Positions 16,600-25,889 are shown, counted from the stretch's first letter. The stretch is 33,908 nt of DNA from Ignavibacteria bacterium (GCA_014879675.1 JACSRQ010000201.1:1-33908); one strand, 5' to 3'. Notes: generated by a model from the sequence alone, not told the origin. Numbers and translations: made by a program.

Positions 16600-17973
16600 A
16601 TGAAAAACTATAATAAACCTTTACAAATTTGTTTCAATATTTTTATGATCTTTTTGTTTTTTGCAGCCGGGCAAACTTACTCGCAATTCACATGGAGCAG
16701 AACTTTCGGCGGTACAGCAAACGATGAGGCGTTCACTTCAATTCAGACACGCGACGGGAATTTTCTGGTTGTAGGCGATAGCGGCTATGGCGCTTCATCT
16801 GTGATCATTAAATACTCTAAACAGGGCGATATTATGTGGAAGAAAATATATTCCGGCGGCGACCGTGTATATATCCGCACTGCTGAAGACCCTTCGGGCA
16901 ATCTCTATTTCAATACTGCAGATGGCATTCTGAAGATCAGCCCCGGCGGCAATACTTTATGGAGAAAGGTATTCAGTCATGTTATTGGATTCCAGTACCT
17001 GAAATTCACTGAAGACTACAAATACCTGATATGCTACGGCAATAATTCGGCAGGTAAGGTTGATTCAAGCGGAAACCTACGGTGGTACAGGGAATACCAG
17101 AACACCACATTCCCAAACACATTCGTACTCGATTTCATTGAATCAAATAACGCGTATTACTTTACGGGAATAGTTCAGTCAACAGGCTATCAGGGATTCA
17201 TCCGAAGGCTGGATACAGCAGGCAATGAGATTTGGTCAAAATATACAACAGCCGGAACAATGATGTGCTCGCTAGTCAAAGTATCCGCCGGAAGCTTTAT
17301 CGTATCCGGTAATACAGGCAATTTTCTGTATTGCAGAAAGTTTGACGCTAATGGTATTACGAAATGGGAAAGAACTTATACTGCCGATTCGTTGATGAAC
17401 GGTTATGCCATAATCAGGGCAGGAGCCAATAAGCTTGCACTGGCAACAGGAGGATATGGCATCAATAGCAGGTTCGTTATGATTGACTCCCTGGGCAGTT
17501 TAGTTATGAATAAGGTTCACTATTACCCGCCTCTTGATAAAGTAATGTATCTCTCGATTTCCGGACCCAACGATAGCGGCTTCGTTCTCACAGGATATAT
17601 AAAGCCGCAGAATTCTGCCACTTTCAACTGGCTTGTAGTGAAAACAGATAAGTACGGAAATACTTCGCCTATTGGTATTGAGCAAATCTCTAATAATGTG
17701 CCTTCAGGATTCAAACTTTACCAAAACTATCCAAATCCATTTAATCCTGTTACCAAAATTATGTTCGATATTCCACAAGACTACAGCGGTCAGCTGGTAA
17801 GATTTTCAGTTTATGATATTTTGGGCAGAATAGTCTACAGTCTTGAAGAAACAAAAAAGGCTGGAGCTTATGAGTTGAGCTTCGATGCCGGTAATTATTC
17901 ATCTGGCATGTATTTTTATACAATAGAAGCGGGTGAATTTAAAGAAACCAAAAAAATGATACTGCTGAAATAG
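16600..17973 (+). CDS. Secreted beta-propeller-like protein with T9SS type A-like C-terminal domain
   Basis: Signal peptide; repeated W.+.+GG/IWSK-type strands; FKLYQNYPNPFNPVTKIMFDI...ETKKMILLK. Confidence 0.85.
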   Translation: MKNYNKPLQICFNIFMIFLFFAAGQTYSQFTWSRTFGGTANDEAFTSIQTRDGNFLVVGDSGYGASSVIIKYSKQGDIMWKKIYSGGDRVYIRTAEDPSGNLYFNTADGILKISPGGNTLWRKVFSHVIGFQYLKFTEDYKYLICYGNNSAGKVDSSGNLRWYREYQNTTFPNTFVLDFIESNNAYYFTGIVQSTGYQGFIRRLDTAGNEIWSKYTTAGTMMCSLVKVSAGSFIVSGNTGNFLYCRKFDANGITKWERTYTADSLMNGYAIIRAGANKLALATGGYGINSRFVMIDSLGSLVMNKVHYYPPLDKVMYLSISGPNDSGFVLTGYIKPQNSATFNWLVVKTDKYGNTSPIGIEQISNNVPSGFKLYQNYPNPFNPVTKIMFDIPQDYSGQLVRFSVYDILGRIVYSLEETKKAGAYELSFDAGNYSSGMYFYTIEAGEFKETKKMILLK

Positions 17974-18078
17974 TATTTCTTCCAATTTTCACGGTCGTCT
18001 GTTTTTTTCAGTTGAATATGTTTACAAATATCTCTAACCTTGCTAACCCTCAGGTAATTATTCAACTGAAATTAAGAA

Positions 18079-19029
18079 ATGATCCTATTAGGTTATCCTG
18101 ATTATACAAAACCGGGTTTTGATGTGAATGCTCCATGCCCTGAATGGAGGTGGCCGAATATGATCATCTATAACCGGACCAAATCTGCTTACTATCCTCT
18201 CCATACTGGACCGCTCACCCTGAAATTTACAATAAAAGGTGAAGAGTATTTCGCTACCAAAGAACGCAGCTACAGGGTGCAGCCATTTTCTTACTTGATA
18301 TTCAACGAAGGGCAAAAGTATTCCGCTAGGATACAATCAGTAACTGAGTCCGAAACGCTTTCGGTGTTCTTCAGGCCTGCATTTGCGGAAGAAGTGCTTA
18401 CTAGCCTCATCGCAGGTGAGGATATGATCCTGGAAAACTGCAGCAGCCAGAGCGCGCAGCCTGTCAGATTCATGGAAATGATCTACCCATTCGATGGCAG
18501 GATCATGCAGTTCATGTATAAGTTCGCACTTGCGGCAAAAACCGGCTTCGATGATAACCAGTGGCTTGAAGAGGAGTTCTTTCTCCTGCTCAAGCTGCTG
18601 CTAAATATACACAGGCAGGTGGGCGAGGATATCGGAAAAATACCTGCGGTCAAAAAATCAACAAGGATGGAAGTTTACAAAAGAATAAATAATGCCAAAG
18701 ATTATATCGATGATAATTTTGACTCTGAGATCAAAATAGAAGATGCCGCAAAGATTGCATGTATGTCGAGCTTTCACTTCATAAGGCTATTTAAAACTGT
18801 TTTCGAAGATACTCCATACCAATACATTACTCAGAAGAGGCTTTCAAAAGCAAGCAGCCTGGTAATGAAAACAGATATTCCTATTACGGAAGTGTGTTTA
18901 TCGGTCGGATTCAGCAGCCTGAGCTCTTTCAGCTGGCTCTTTAAACAGAAATACGGTATATCGCCTGAAACCATGCGAAATAACTATTTTTCATTCGAAA
19001 GAAAATTAGCAGGAATTAAGAAGTCATAG
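18079..19029 (+). CDS. AraC-family transcriptional regulator
   Basis: C-terminal double HTH: IKIEDAAKIACMSSFHFIRLFKTVFEDTPYQYITQKRLSKAS...ITEVCLSVGFSSLSSFSWLFKQKYGISPE. Confidence 0.93.
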   Translation: MILLGYPDYTKPGFDVNAPCPEWRWPNMIIYNRTKSAYYPLHTGPLTLKFTIKGEEYFATKERSYRVQPFSYLIFNEGQKYSARIQSVTESETLSVFFRPAFAEEVLTSLIAGEDMILENCSSQSAQPVRFMEMIYPFDGRIMQFMYKFALAAKTGFDDNQWLEEEFFLLLKLLLNIHRQVGEDIGKIPAVKKSTRMEVYKRINNAKDYIDDNFDSEIKIEDAAKIACMSSFHFIRLFKTVFEDTPYQYITQKRLSKASSLVMKTDIPITEVCLSVGFSSLSSFSWLFKQKYGISPETMRNNYFSFERKLAGIKKS

Positions 19030-19088
19030 TCTGTCCTATGCAGTATCTTTGTCTATCAATCAATTAATTATTTACTGAAAGGTTTAAT

Positions 19089-19472
19089 ATGAGTAATACA
19101 ATAAACTGGTTTGAACTGCCTGTTATAGATTTCGACAGGGCAAAGAAGTTTTATGAAGCAATTTTTGAAAGTAAGATCGATGACCAAATGATGGGTCCCT
19201 ACCGCATGGGATTCTTTCCGATGGACGGAGCAGGAGTGGGCGGCGCTATCGTTCACGGCGAGGGATACGAGCCAAGCGATAAGGGCGCGATGATCTATCT
19301 GAATGCTGATGGAATTATTGATGAAGTTATCAGCAGGATCGATGCAGCGGGCGGCAAGGTTGTAGTACCCAGGACTCCAATCACGCCGGAAATAGGCGAC
19401 TTCTCGATCTTCCTCGATACAGAAGGCAATAAAGTTGCATTGCACACACCGCCTGCAAGAGAAAAGAAATAA
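19089..19472 (+). CDS. VOC (glyoxalase/bleomycin-resistance) family protein
   Basis: NTINWFELPVIDFDRAKKFYEAIFE...GGKVVVPRTPI...GDFSIFLDTEGNKVALHTPP. Confidence 0.9.
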   Translation: MSNTINWFELPVIDFDRAKKFYEAIFESKIDDQMMGPYRMGFFPMDGAGVGGAIVHGEGYEPSDKGAMIYLNADGIIDEVISRIDAAGGKVVVPRTPITPEIGDFSIFLDTEGNKVALHTPPAREKK

Positions 19473-19486
19473 GTTGAGTTAAATTA

Positions 19487-19513
19487 CAAAAGGGGCATTT
19501 GCCCCTTTTTGTT
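19487..19513 (+). terminator. Rho-independent terminator after VOC gene
   Basis: aaaaggggca/tgcccctttt stem followed by tgttt. Confidence 0.8.
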
Positions 19514-19671
19514 TATCTGCCCCGAGTAATAATACTGCTATTGTATCCTTGCCTGCCAAAAACCACAAATTTCTATTTTTGGAGTGCATCAACTGTGTGG
19601 ATGCTTAATCACTTTTATAGTGTATCAAGTACTGCCGCATTTAAAGCGATTGCCTAAAAGATATACAAGTA

Positions 19672-20034
19672 CTAAGCGAATAATGGCGTATTATCAATAA
19701 ATATAAGGTACCTTTCAACCAGGTCGCCCTTCATATAAAAAATGTTGGTGAAGTTTACCGGAACCACTTTGCCGTCGAGCCTTGTATATGTTACTCTGCC
19801 TTCCCACACGATACCATCTTTGTTTTCCCAGTAATTTAATACTTCATGCGAGCTTGAACCGATCATTCCGAAGAATGCAGCGACATAGTCTTCAATAGGC
19901 TTTCTTCCGAAAACAGATTCAGCGTTACCAAAACGGAACTCACCATTTTCTGTAATGTACTCCGAAAACTTTTTTGCATCTTTTGCGTCAATTGTTTCGC
20001 CAATACCGGCGAGCCAGTTTTTTATATCCTGCAT
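19672..20034 (-). CDS. NTF2-like/SnoaL-type protein
   Basis: WLAGIGETIDAKDAKKFSEYITENGEFRFGNAESVFGRKPIEDYVAAFFGMI... NTF2-like pattern. Confidence 0.75.
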   Translation of the reverse strand: MQDIKNWLAGIGETIDAKDAKKFSEYITENGEFRFGNAESVFGRKPIEDYVAAFFGMIGSSSHEVLNYWENKDGIVWEGRVTYTRLDGKVVPVNFTNIFYMKGDLVERYLIFIDNTPLFA

Positions 20035-20274
20035 CTATTACCTCTTTTAATGGATTGATTTAAGAATAAGCTACAAAAATCTGCATTCAAATAGTAAATA
20101 GCAAATACCAAATCCCGCTCCATGCTTCCTCGTGCCACGAATCGCAAATAGCGGGAATAAATAGCACTTCATTTATCTTTTGTTCAACATCAATCTTGCA
20201 TACTCTGATTTCGTGGAACGAGTATCTTCTGATAATTTAGCTCAAGGGGTTTTGTATTTTCTAAATCCATCCGC

Positions 20275-20317
20275 TCCCCCTCTCCTTTTAGGAGAGGGGG
20301 GCTGGGGGGTGAGGTGA
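20275..20317 (+). repeat. CCCTCTCC..GGAGAGGG..GGGTGAGGTG palindromic repeat
   Basis: ctccccctctccttttaggagagggggg ctggggggtgaggtg; same family as 14-65 and 32285-32386. Confidence 0.85.
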
Positions 20318-20440
20318 TAATCATCGCCTGCAAGCAGAAATCCCCGTCTTGCCTTAAGCAGAAACGGGGATTTGTACTCATATTCTGAAATCATGGTTAA
20401 TCTAATCAGGTAAATCCTTTAATCAGTGTAATCTGCGATC

Positions 20441-22228
20441 CTATTTGATCAATATCATCTTCTTCACATCCGTAAATTCGCCTGCAGTCAGTTTATAGAA
20501 ATATATTCCGCTTGCGAATCTTGATGCGTTCCACTCGAAGCTGTATGAGCCTGCATTCATGTATGCATCCGTTACTTTCAATACTTCTCTGCCTGACGCA
20601 TCATAAATTTTCAATGTAACGTTTGAGCTCTTTGCAATATCGAACTTAATTTTTGTTGAAGGATTAAACGGATTCGGAAAGTTCTGCATTAGCGCAAACT
20701 TGAGAGGTGTTACGCTGTTTATTGGCGTAACTGCTATCGGACTCGATACAGTGAATCTGAAGTTACCCGAAGGTGCCGGAAGCGGCTTGGTCACAGTTCT
20801 TCCGCTTACTGATGCGGCTGAGATATAGTAATATATTTTTGTACCGGAAACCTGTGCCGGTATGTTAGCCCTGAATGTATCGCCGGTATTGGTCATGTTC
20901 ACCTGTGTGAATCCCGAAGTTGTGTCTAGTGTCCAGAACATCTTCGCACTCTGAATACCGCTTTTTGATTTTATGTAAGCTTTTACTTCAGTCGGATTCC
21001 CCGCATTGCTTGTATCCCTTATGCCTGAATGTGAAATAAATACCGGTTCGCTCACTCCAATTTCTTTGGTTATGCAATGTATCGCGCCAAGTGAAGGAAT
21101 GATAGCATTGCAGTCAATACCAACAATTTTGTATCCAGGTAATGCTTCCCTGTATATTCTGAGAGCGGTAGTATCATACTGCTGAGCGTAAGTGGGAACA
21201 ATTACAGTTTTATTAACAAATACTGAATTCGTATATGTTCTGTAATCGCCGCCATTGTTTGGATATTGTCCGTTTGGTCCCGGAGGCATTGGTATCCTGA
21301 TAACCTTATAAGGCTTATTAAAGCATGTTCTGAAGTTTGCCAAAACATACTGCAGGTTCAGCTCGATCTGGGGACCATCCGCAATGCCCGCCGGGTATTG
21401 ACCCACAAGCAATGTCTCTTCATCGAGCAGCTTTATGTGCATATCAATGTGGTGGATCTGGTCATAAGGGAGCGTCTCCATCTTGATATACCTGTTTATC
21501 CCCATGTATGTGCTCATAATCCCATTTATCTGAGACTCGTTCTTAGCCGATACACCGTAAGGATTACCAGCCTGGTTTTCAGTTAGAATTAGCTTTGAAG
21601 CGAAAGCCGTTCCGTGGCCATCTGCCATAAAATTCCCGCCAGTGTTCACAAGGTCATTTGGTGAATTCAATGTCTGGTGGATCGGTACTCCCATATAATT
21701 CGAAATAAACACGGGTGAGGCATTATCTTGCGGCCTGCTGGGTCTGTTATATATCCAGTCAACTATCCTTAATGTATCAACCGTTCCGGAATATACGGTC
21801 CACGGACCGTAATCTCTGCACCAGATACTGTTAAATGAAGTTATCAAAAACCGCAGGTTTGTATGCGGCACACCTCCTGAAGTTAAATATGTTTTCACGC
21901 TGTTTGAATCCGAACATATTATATACACTAGGCATTCTTCCTGTGCATGGTCAACTATCTGTCTAAGTATTGGAAGCTGTGCCGTCCAGGTTATTTGTAT
22001 TGCCTGCAGCTCTTCCCATTCCGCCATTGTTCTGACAGGGCCGGGCGGGGGATTAGGATCCATAACCTGCTGCGGATATGGATTTTTCCTCAAATACTCG
22101 AGCTGGGATTTCTCCCACTCCGTCATATAGTTTGGAAGGAAGGTTTTGCTGTTATCCTGTGTGAATGCGCCAACAGGTAATAAAATCATTGAGAGCAAAA
22201 AAATTAACAAGCCTGTAGTATATTTCAT
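20441..22228 (-). CDS. Secreted agmatine deiminase/peptidylarginine deiminase (PF04371-type) family protein with T9SS type A-like C-terminal domain
   Basis: MAEWEELQAIQITW, WCRDYGPW, GGNFMADGHGTAF, IHHIDMHIKLL, LGAIHCITKEIG; C-terminal FALMQNFPNPFNPSTKIKFDI...KKMILIK. Start set at MKYTTGLLIFLLS signal peptide. Confidence 0.88.
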   Translation of the reverse strand: MKYTTGLLIFLLSMILLPVGAFTQDNSKTFLPNYMTEWEKSQLEYLRKNPYPQQVMDPNPPPGPVRTMAEWEELQAIQITWTAQLPILRQIVDHAQEECLVYIICSDSNSVKTYLTSGGVPHTNLRFLITSFNSIWCRDYGPWTVYSGTVDTLRIVDWIYNRPSRPQDNASPVFISNYMGVPIHQTLNSPNDLVNTGGNFMADGHGTAFASKLILTENQAGNPYGVSAKNESQINGIMSTYMGINRYIKMETLPYDQIHHIDMHIKLLDEETLLVGQYPAGIADGPQIELNLQYVLANFRTCFNKPYKVIRIPMPPGPNGQYPNNGGDYRTYTNSVFVNKTVIVPTYAQQYDTTALRIYREALPGYKIVGIDCNAIIPSLGAIHCITKEIGVSEPVFISHSGIRDTSNAGNPTEVKAYIKSKSGIQSAKMFWTLDTTSGFTQVNMTNTGDTFRANIPAQVSGTKIYYYISAASVSGRTVTKPLPAPSGNFRFTVSSPIAVTPINSVTPLKFALMQNFPNPFNPSTKIKFDIAKSSNVTLKIYDASGREVLKVTDAYMNAGSYSFEWNASRFASGIYFYKLTAGEFTDVKKMILIK

Positions 22229-22417
22229 TTTATAACGTATTTTTGTAATGTGTAATAATAATAAAATATGTTTTGGCATACAACGGACATAATGGGATTA
22301 TATTGGGAATTTTGGCCGCCACCGCCGAATTTTACTAATTATCTTGAATATTGCCTGTGTAAATGATATTTTTACATATATTGTGTATATATATAACAGT
22401 TTGCTGTAAATACGGCT

Positions 22418-23140
22418 ATGGGCGGAAAGTTTGACTATATAGAAAGCAACCTGCTGAAACTTAAGCAAAAAATTCAGAAGGTTTGTGTAAATTGCGGAAG
22501 GGATCCCAAAGAGATCTACATAATTGCAGTGAGCAAAACTTTCCCGGTTGATGCAGTTGCATCGGCTATGGATTATAATCAGCTAGATTTCGGTGAGAAT
22601 CGTGTGCAGGAACTGCTCGGCAAGGAAGAAGAGCTGCGTGACAGGATAATACACTGGCACCTGATAGGCCACCTGCAGACAAATAAAGTGAAGTTCATTG
22701 TCCCGTTTGTTTTTCTGGTGCATTCACTTGATAGCCTCAAGCTTGCGCAGAAGATAAATTCAGAAGCTGCGGCTATTGGCAGAACCGTAAAGTGCCTCGT
22801 TCAGGTAAATACATCCGGAGAGGACCAGAAATCGGGCTGCGAAGCAAAATACGCTCTGAAGCTTGTGAAGGAGATTTCACTGCTCGAAAATATCAGGATA
22901 AAGGGCCTGATGACGATCGGAAAAATAATGGCCGATGAAAAAGATCCCGCTGAAAGGGAAGTTGTAAGAGGTAATTTCAGGCAGCTTAGAGAATTATTCG
23001 AAGAAATTAAAAGTCACAGCATACCCGGAGTTGATATGAAGTATTTATCAATGGGTATGACATCAGATTATGATATTGCAGTTGAAGAAGGCTCAAATAT
23101 GTTAAGGGTCGGCTCGGCAATATTCGGCAAAAGAGATTAA
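22418..23140 (+). CDS. yggS: YggS/YlmE-family PLP homeostasis protein
   Basis: IIAVSKTFPVDAV, DFGENRVQEL, IHWHLIGHLQTNKVK, VNTSGEDQKSGC, LSMGMTSDYDIAVEEGSNMLRVGSAIFG. Confidence 0.95.
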   Translation: MGGKFDYIESNLLKLKQKIQKVCVNCGRDPKEIYIIAVSKTFPVDAVASAMDYNQLDFGENRVQELLGKEEELRDRIIHWHLIGHLQTNKVKFIVPFVFLVHSLDSLKLAQKINSEAAAIGRTVKCLVQVNTSGEDQKSGCEAKYALKLVKEISLLENIRIKGLMTIGKIMADEKDPAEREVVRGNFRQLRELFEEIKSHSIPGVDMKYLSMGMTSDYDIAVEEGSNMLRVGSAIFGKRD

Positions 23141-23216
23141 AATAAACGTAACTGGATCATCTGCTTTTGAAGGCAGTCCGGAAATATAACCGGAAATTAT
23201 AAAGGGAGAACAACAA

Positions 23217-23831
23217 ATGAGGTTATCAGCAATCGATATTAAGAAGCAGGAATTTAAGAAGTCAATGCGCGGCTATGATGTAAGTGAGGTTGAAGCTTAT
23301 TTGGATACTGTTGGAAATACTGTTGAGAATCTTTTCCGCGAAATTGAAACATTGAAAGAACAGGTTACAAAGCTCGAATCTGAAAAGGAAGAGCTTGATA
23401 CCGAGATACAGGTTTACCGCGAGAATGAAAAAACATTCCAGAAGGCCATCGTGAAGTCACAGGATATGGCCGAAGATATTCTGGATAATGCGAGAAAACG
23501 CGCCGAGCTTATCATTAAAGAAGCTGAGATACTTTCCAGCAAAACCAAAGTGCAGGCACAGGAAGAATTCCTTAACCTCAGGCAGGAACTGGAAGAACTT
23601 AAGCAGAAGAATGAAGTTGTGATAGATGATATCCGGAATTACCTGGTTGAAAAGCTGAATTCGATTGATGAGTACCAGCGCAACAGGAAGATATTCAAGC
23701 TGGAAAACAATATCACTTCAATGGAAAAAGTTGCGTCAATGGAACCCGCAAAGGAAGAACAGCCCTCTAATACATTCGGACTCAACCTTGGAAATATAAA
23801 TATGGGACTCGACGACCAGGGCAGCAAGTAA
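23217..23831 (+). CDS. divIVA: DivIVA-domain protein
   Basis: MRLSAIDIKKQEFKKSMRGYDVSEVEAYLDTV followed by coiled coil. Confidence 0.93.
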   Translation: MRLSAIDIKKQEFKKSMRGYDVSEVEAYLDTVGNTVENLFREIETLKEQVTKLESEKEELDTEIQVYRENEKTFQKAIVKSQDMAEDILDNARKRAELIIKEAEILSSKTKVQAQEEFLNLRQELEELKQKNEVVIDDIRNYLVEKLNSIDEYQRNRKIFKLENNITSMEKVASMEPAKEEQPSNTFGLNLGNINMGLDDQGSK

Positions 23832-23959
23832 TACTATGTGCTCTCTGCTTTGATCATACTTAGCTGCGATAATCCAAGTTGCTTCCTGTATGCACAACGA
23901 AGCAATATTCAAAACACAATTGAACCTTGAGAACTGTATATAGAACCGCTGAACATGAA

Positions 23960-24742
23960 ATGAATTCGTATGAATTCATCGGTAATACAACCGGTGGATT
24001 CACCGCTGATGTTGGCATAATCCTCGGCACAGGTCTTGGCGGTTTGGTTAAGGATATAGATATACAGCATAAGATCGATTATAAAGAAATACCGCATTTC
24101 CCCGTATCTACCGTAGAGTCACATCACGGCAACCTGATACTCGGCAAAATTTCTGGCAAAAATGCAGTCGTGATGCAGGGCAGGTTTCACTACTACGAAA
24201 ATTACGCGCACGAAGAAATTACTTACCCACTGCGGTTGATGAAACGAATGGGTGTGCATACTTTGATAGTCTCAAATGCCTGCGGCGGACTTAATCCCTC
24301 ATACAGGAAAGCAGACCTGATGATTATGCGCGATCATATTAATTTTCATTATGATACTCCGCTTAAGAATTTCAAGCTTCCTGCTTCAAACAGGCAGATT
24401 TACGATAGGAGCCTGATATCACTAGCGGAAAAAGCAGCGCTCGATAACAGCATCAGCGTAAGGAAGGGTGTTTACCTCTCGCTGCACGGACCTGCGCTGG
24501 AAACCAGGGCGGAGTACGGCATGGTGAGGAAGTTTGGGGCAGATGCTGTTGGAATGTCAACAATCCCCGAAGCAACTGTGGCAGCAAATATCGGCATCAA
24601 AACTCTCGGGCTTTCGATAATAACGGATATGGGACTTCCTGATACGCTTAAGCCTGCTGTGCTTGCGGAGATACTTGAATCCGCAGCCGAAGCTGAGCCG
24701 AAAATGACCCTGCTTACACGCAAAACTATTGAAATGTTATAG
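23960..24742 (+). CDS. Purine nucleoside phosphorylase (trimeric PNP family); ATG at 23960 preferred
   Basis: GIILGTGLGGL, QGRFHYYENY, SNACGGLNPSY, RDHINF, GPALETRAEYGM, GADAVGMSTIPE. Confidence 0.94.
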   Translation: MNSYEFIGNTTGGFTADVGIILGTGLGGLVKDIDIQHKIDYKEIPHFPVSTVESHHGNLILGKISGKNAVVMQGRFHYYENYAHEEITYPLRLMKRMGVHTLIVSNACGGLNPSYRKADLMIMRDHINFHYDTPLKNFKLPASNRQIYDRSLISLAEKAALDNSISVRKGVYLSLHGPALETRAEYGMVRKFGADAVGMSTIPEATVAANIGIKTLGLSIITDMGLPDTLKPAVLAEILESAAEAEPKMTLLTRKTIEML

Positions 24743-24767
24743 AATTTATTTAACCGGGCTATAATTA

Positions 24768-25598
24768 ATGACTGAACAAAAAGAACTGATACAACGATCG
24801 GCAAATTATATAAAACAAAATTCTCCGTTTACCGGAAAAGTGAATTTTGCGCTTATCACTTACCGCGACCCTTCGTTCTTAAAAGATTATAAAATTATTA
24901 AAAGAGTTAAGTACTCTGATATTCCGCCTGTTTTTGGCGCTGATGCGGATAGCAGCGGCGAGTTCATTTATGCTTCAACCAAAGACGGAAAGAAAAAATT
25001 CTATATTCTCAATGGTCACATAAATTTCTACAATGGCTACAGAATGCGTGAAGCAGCACACCCTGTATATGTATTGAATGAACTTGGAGTAAAAAATATA
25101 ATCGTAATTGAAGAAGCAGGTTACCTGAATCCGCGTTTCAGCATTGGCGGGGTGGCAGCAATTTATGACCACATAAATTTTATGGGCGATAATCCGCTGA
25201 TCGGAGAAAATGACAGCACAATTGGCACTCGTTTTCCTGATATGAGTGATCCCTATGACGCAAAGTGGTACGAAAGTATCACTGCTATGTTGAGGGAAAG
25301 GAAGTTTCGATTTTATCCCTCTGTATATCTCGGTATTACCGGACCGGAAACCGAAACAGAAGCCGAGTGCAGATTCTACCGCGATACGGGCTCAGATATA
25401 CTCGGCTATTCACTGGTGCCGGAAAATATGGCAATGGTTCATGCCGGAATCAAGTGCGCAGCGTTCGCCATGCTTTCAAGAGAGCTTGTCGCGGATCGCT
25501 TAGTTGAGATCACCGATGCCGAAAAACGCGCTAACAGGCAAAAGGCAGAAAAGTCATTCGCACCGCTTCTGGCAGAACTTATCGCATCAGTTAAGTAG
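24768..25598 (+). CDS. PNP-like paralog with altered active-site motifs
   Basis: Retains YDHINFMGDNPLIG and GPETETEAECRFY but lacks G-x-G-LG and GRxH(Y)YE motifs; tandem to a canonical PNP. Confidence 0.8.
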   Translation: MTEQKELIQRSANYIKQNSPFTGKVNFALITYRDPSFLKDYKIIKRVKYSDIPPVFGADADSSGEFIYASTKDGKKKFYILNGHINFYNGYRMREAAHPVYVLNELGVKNIIVIEEAGYLNPRFSIGGVAAIYDHINFMGDNPLIGENDSTIGTRFPDMSDPYDAKWYESITAMLRERKFRFYPSVYLGITGPETETEAECRFYRDTGSDILGYSLVPENMAMVHAGIKCAAFAMLSRELVADRLVEITDAEKRANRQKAEKSFAPLLAELIASVK

Positions 25599-25672
25599 AG
25601 TAGGTGAGTTGGTGAGTAGTTGAGTAGGTAAGTGGGTGAGTAGGTGAGTGGGTGAGTTGTTGAGTAGTTAAT
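25599..25672. repeat. Degenerate short tandem repeat (gagtaggt/gagtgggt-like)
   Basis: gtaggtgagttggtgagtagttgagtaggtaagtgggtgagtaggtgagtgggtgagttgttgagtag. Confidence 0.85.
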
Positions 25673-25677
25673 TATCA

Positions 25678-25806
25678 TAGTAGCACAGACATTCCTGTTT
25701 GTGAAATAGTAGCACAAACATTTCGAATAGCACTTCGAGACTTGTCAGTGAAAATAAGATTAGTAGCACAGACATTTAGAAAAACACTTCCTGGCTTTTC
25801 TGTGAA
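25678..25806. repeat. Three degenerate copies of tagtagcaca(g/a)acatt... element
   Basis: Copies begin at 25678, 25707 and 25761; each ends with a ...gtgaa-like motif. Confidence 0.75.
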
Positions 25807-25820
25807 CCTGATTTGAGTTA

Positions 25821-25880
25821 CTCCGCTCTTTAGAGCGGAGATTAAAATTAAATTATCCCGGGACTTTAGTCCCGATTAAA
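25821..25880 (+). repeat. Two tandem hairpins with TTTA loops, each followed by GATTAAA
   Basis: CTCCGCTC-TTTA-GAGCGGAG ATTAAA ... CGGGAC-TTTA-GTCCCG ATTAAA. Confidence 0.85.
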
Positions 25881-25889
25881 CAATTTATC

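Noticed and set aside
20338-20373. AAATCCCCGT..ACGGGGATTT hairpin as a terminator of the deiminase gene
   Set aside because: Good stem but a 16-nt loop and no T-run in the minus orientation; left unassigned.
20190-20381. 63-aa minus-strand ORF with SPPSPPLLKGEGERM
   Set aside because: Translation of the CCCTCTCC palindromic repeat; no independent coding support.
25679-25889. SAM or cobalamin riboswitch upstream of the homocysteine methyltransferase-family gene
   Set aside because: The visible structure is two simple TTTA-loop hairpins and repeats; I could not match any known riboswitch core.
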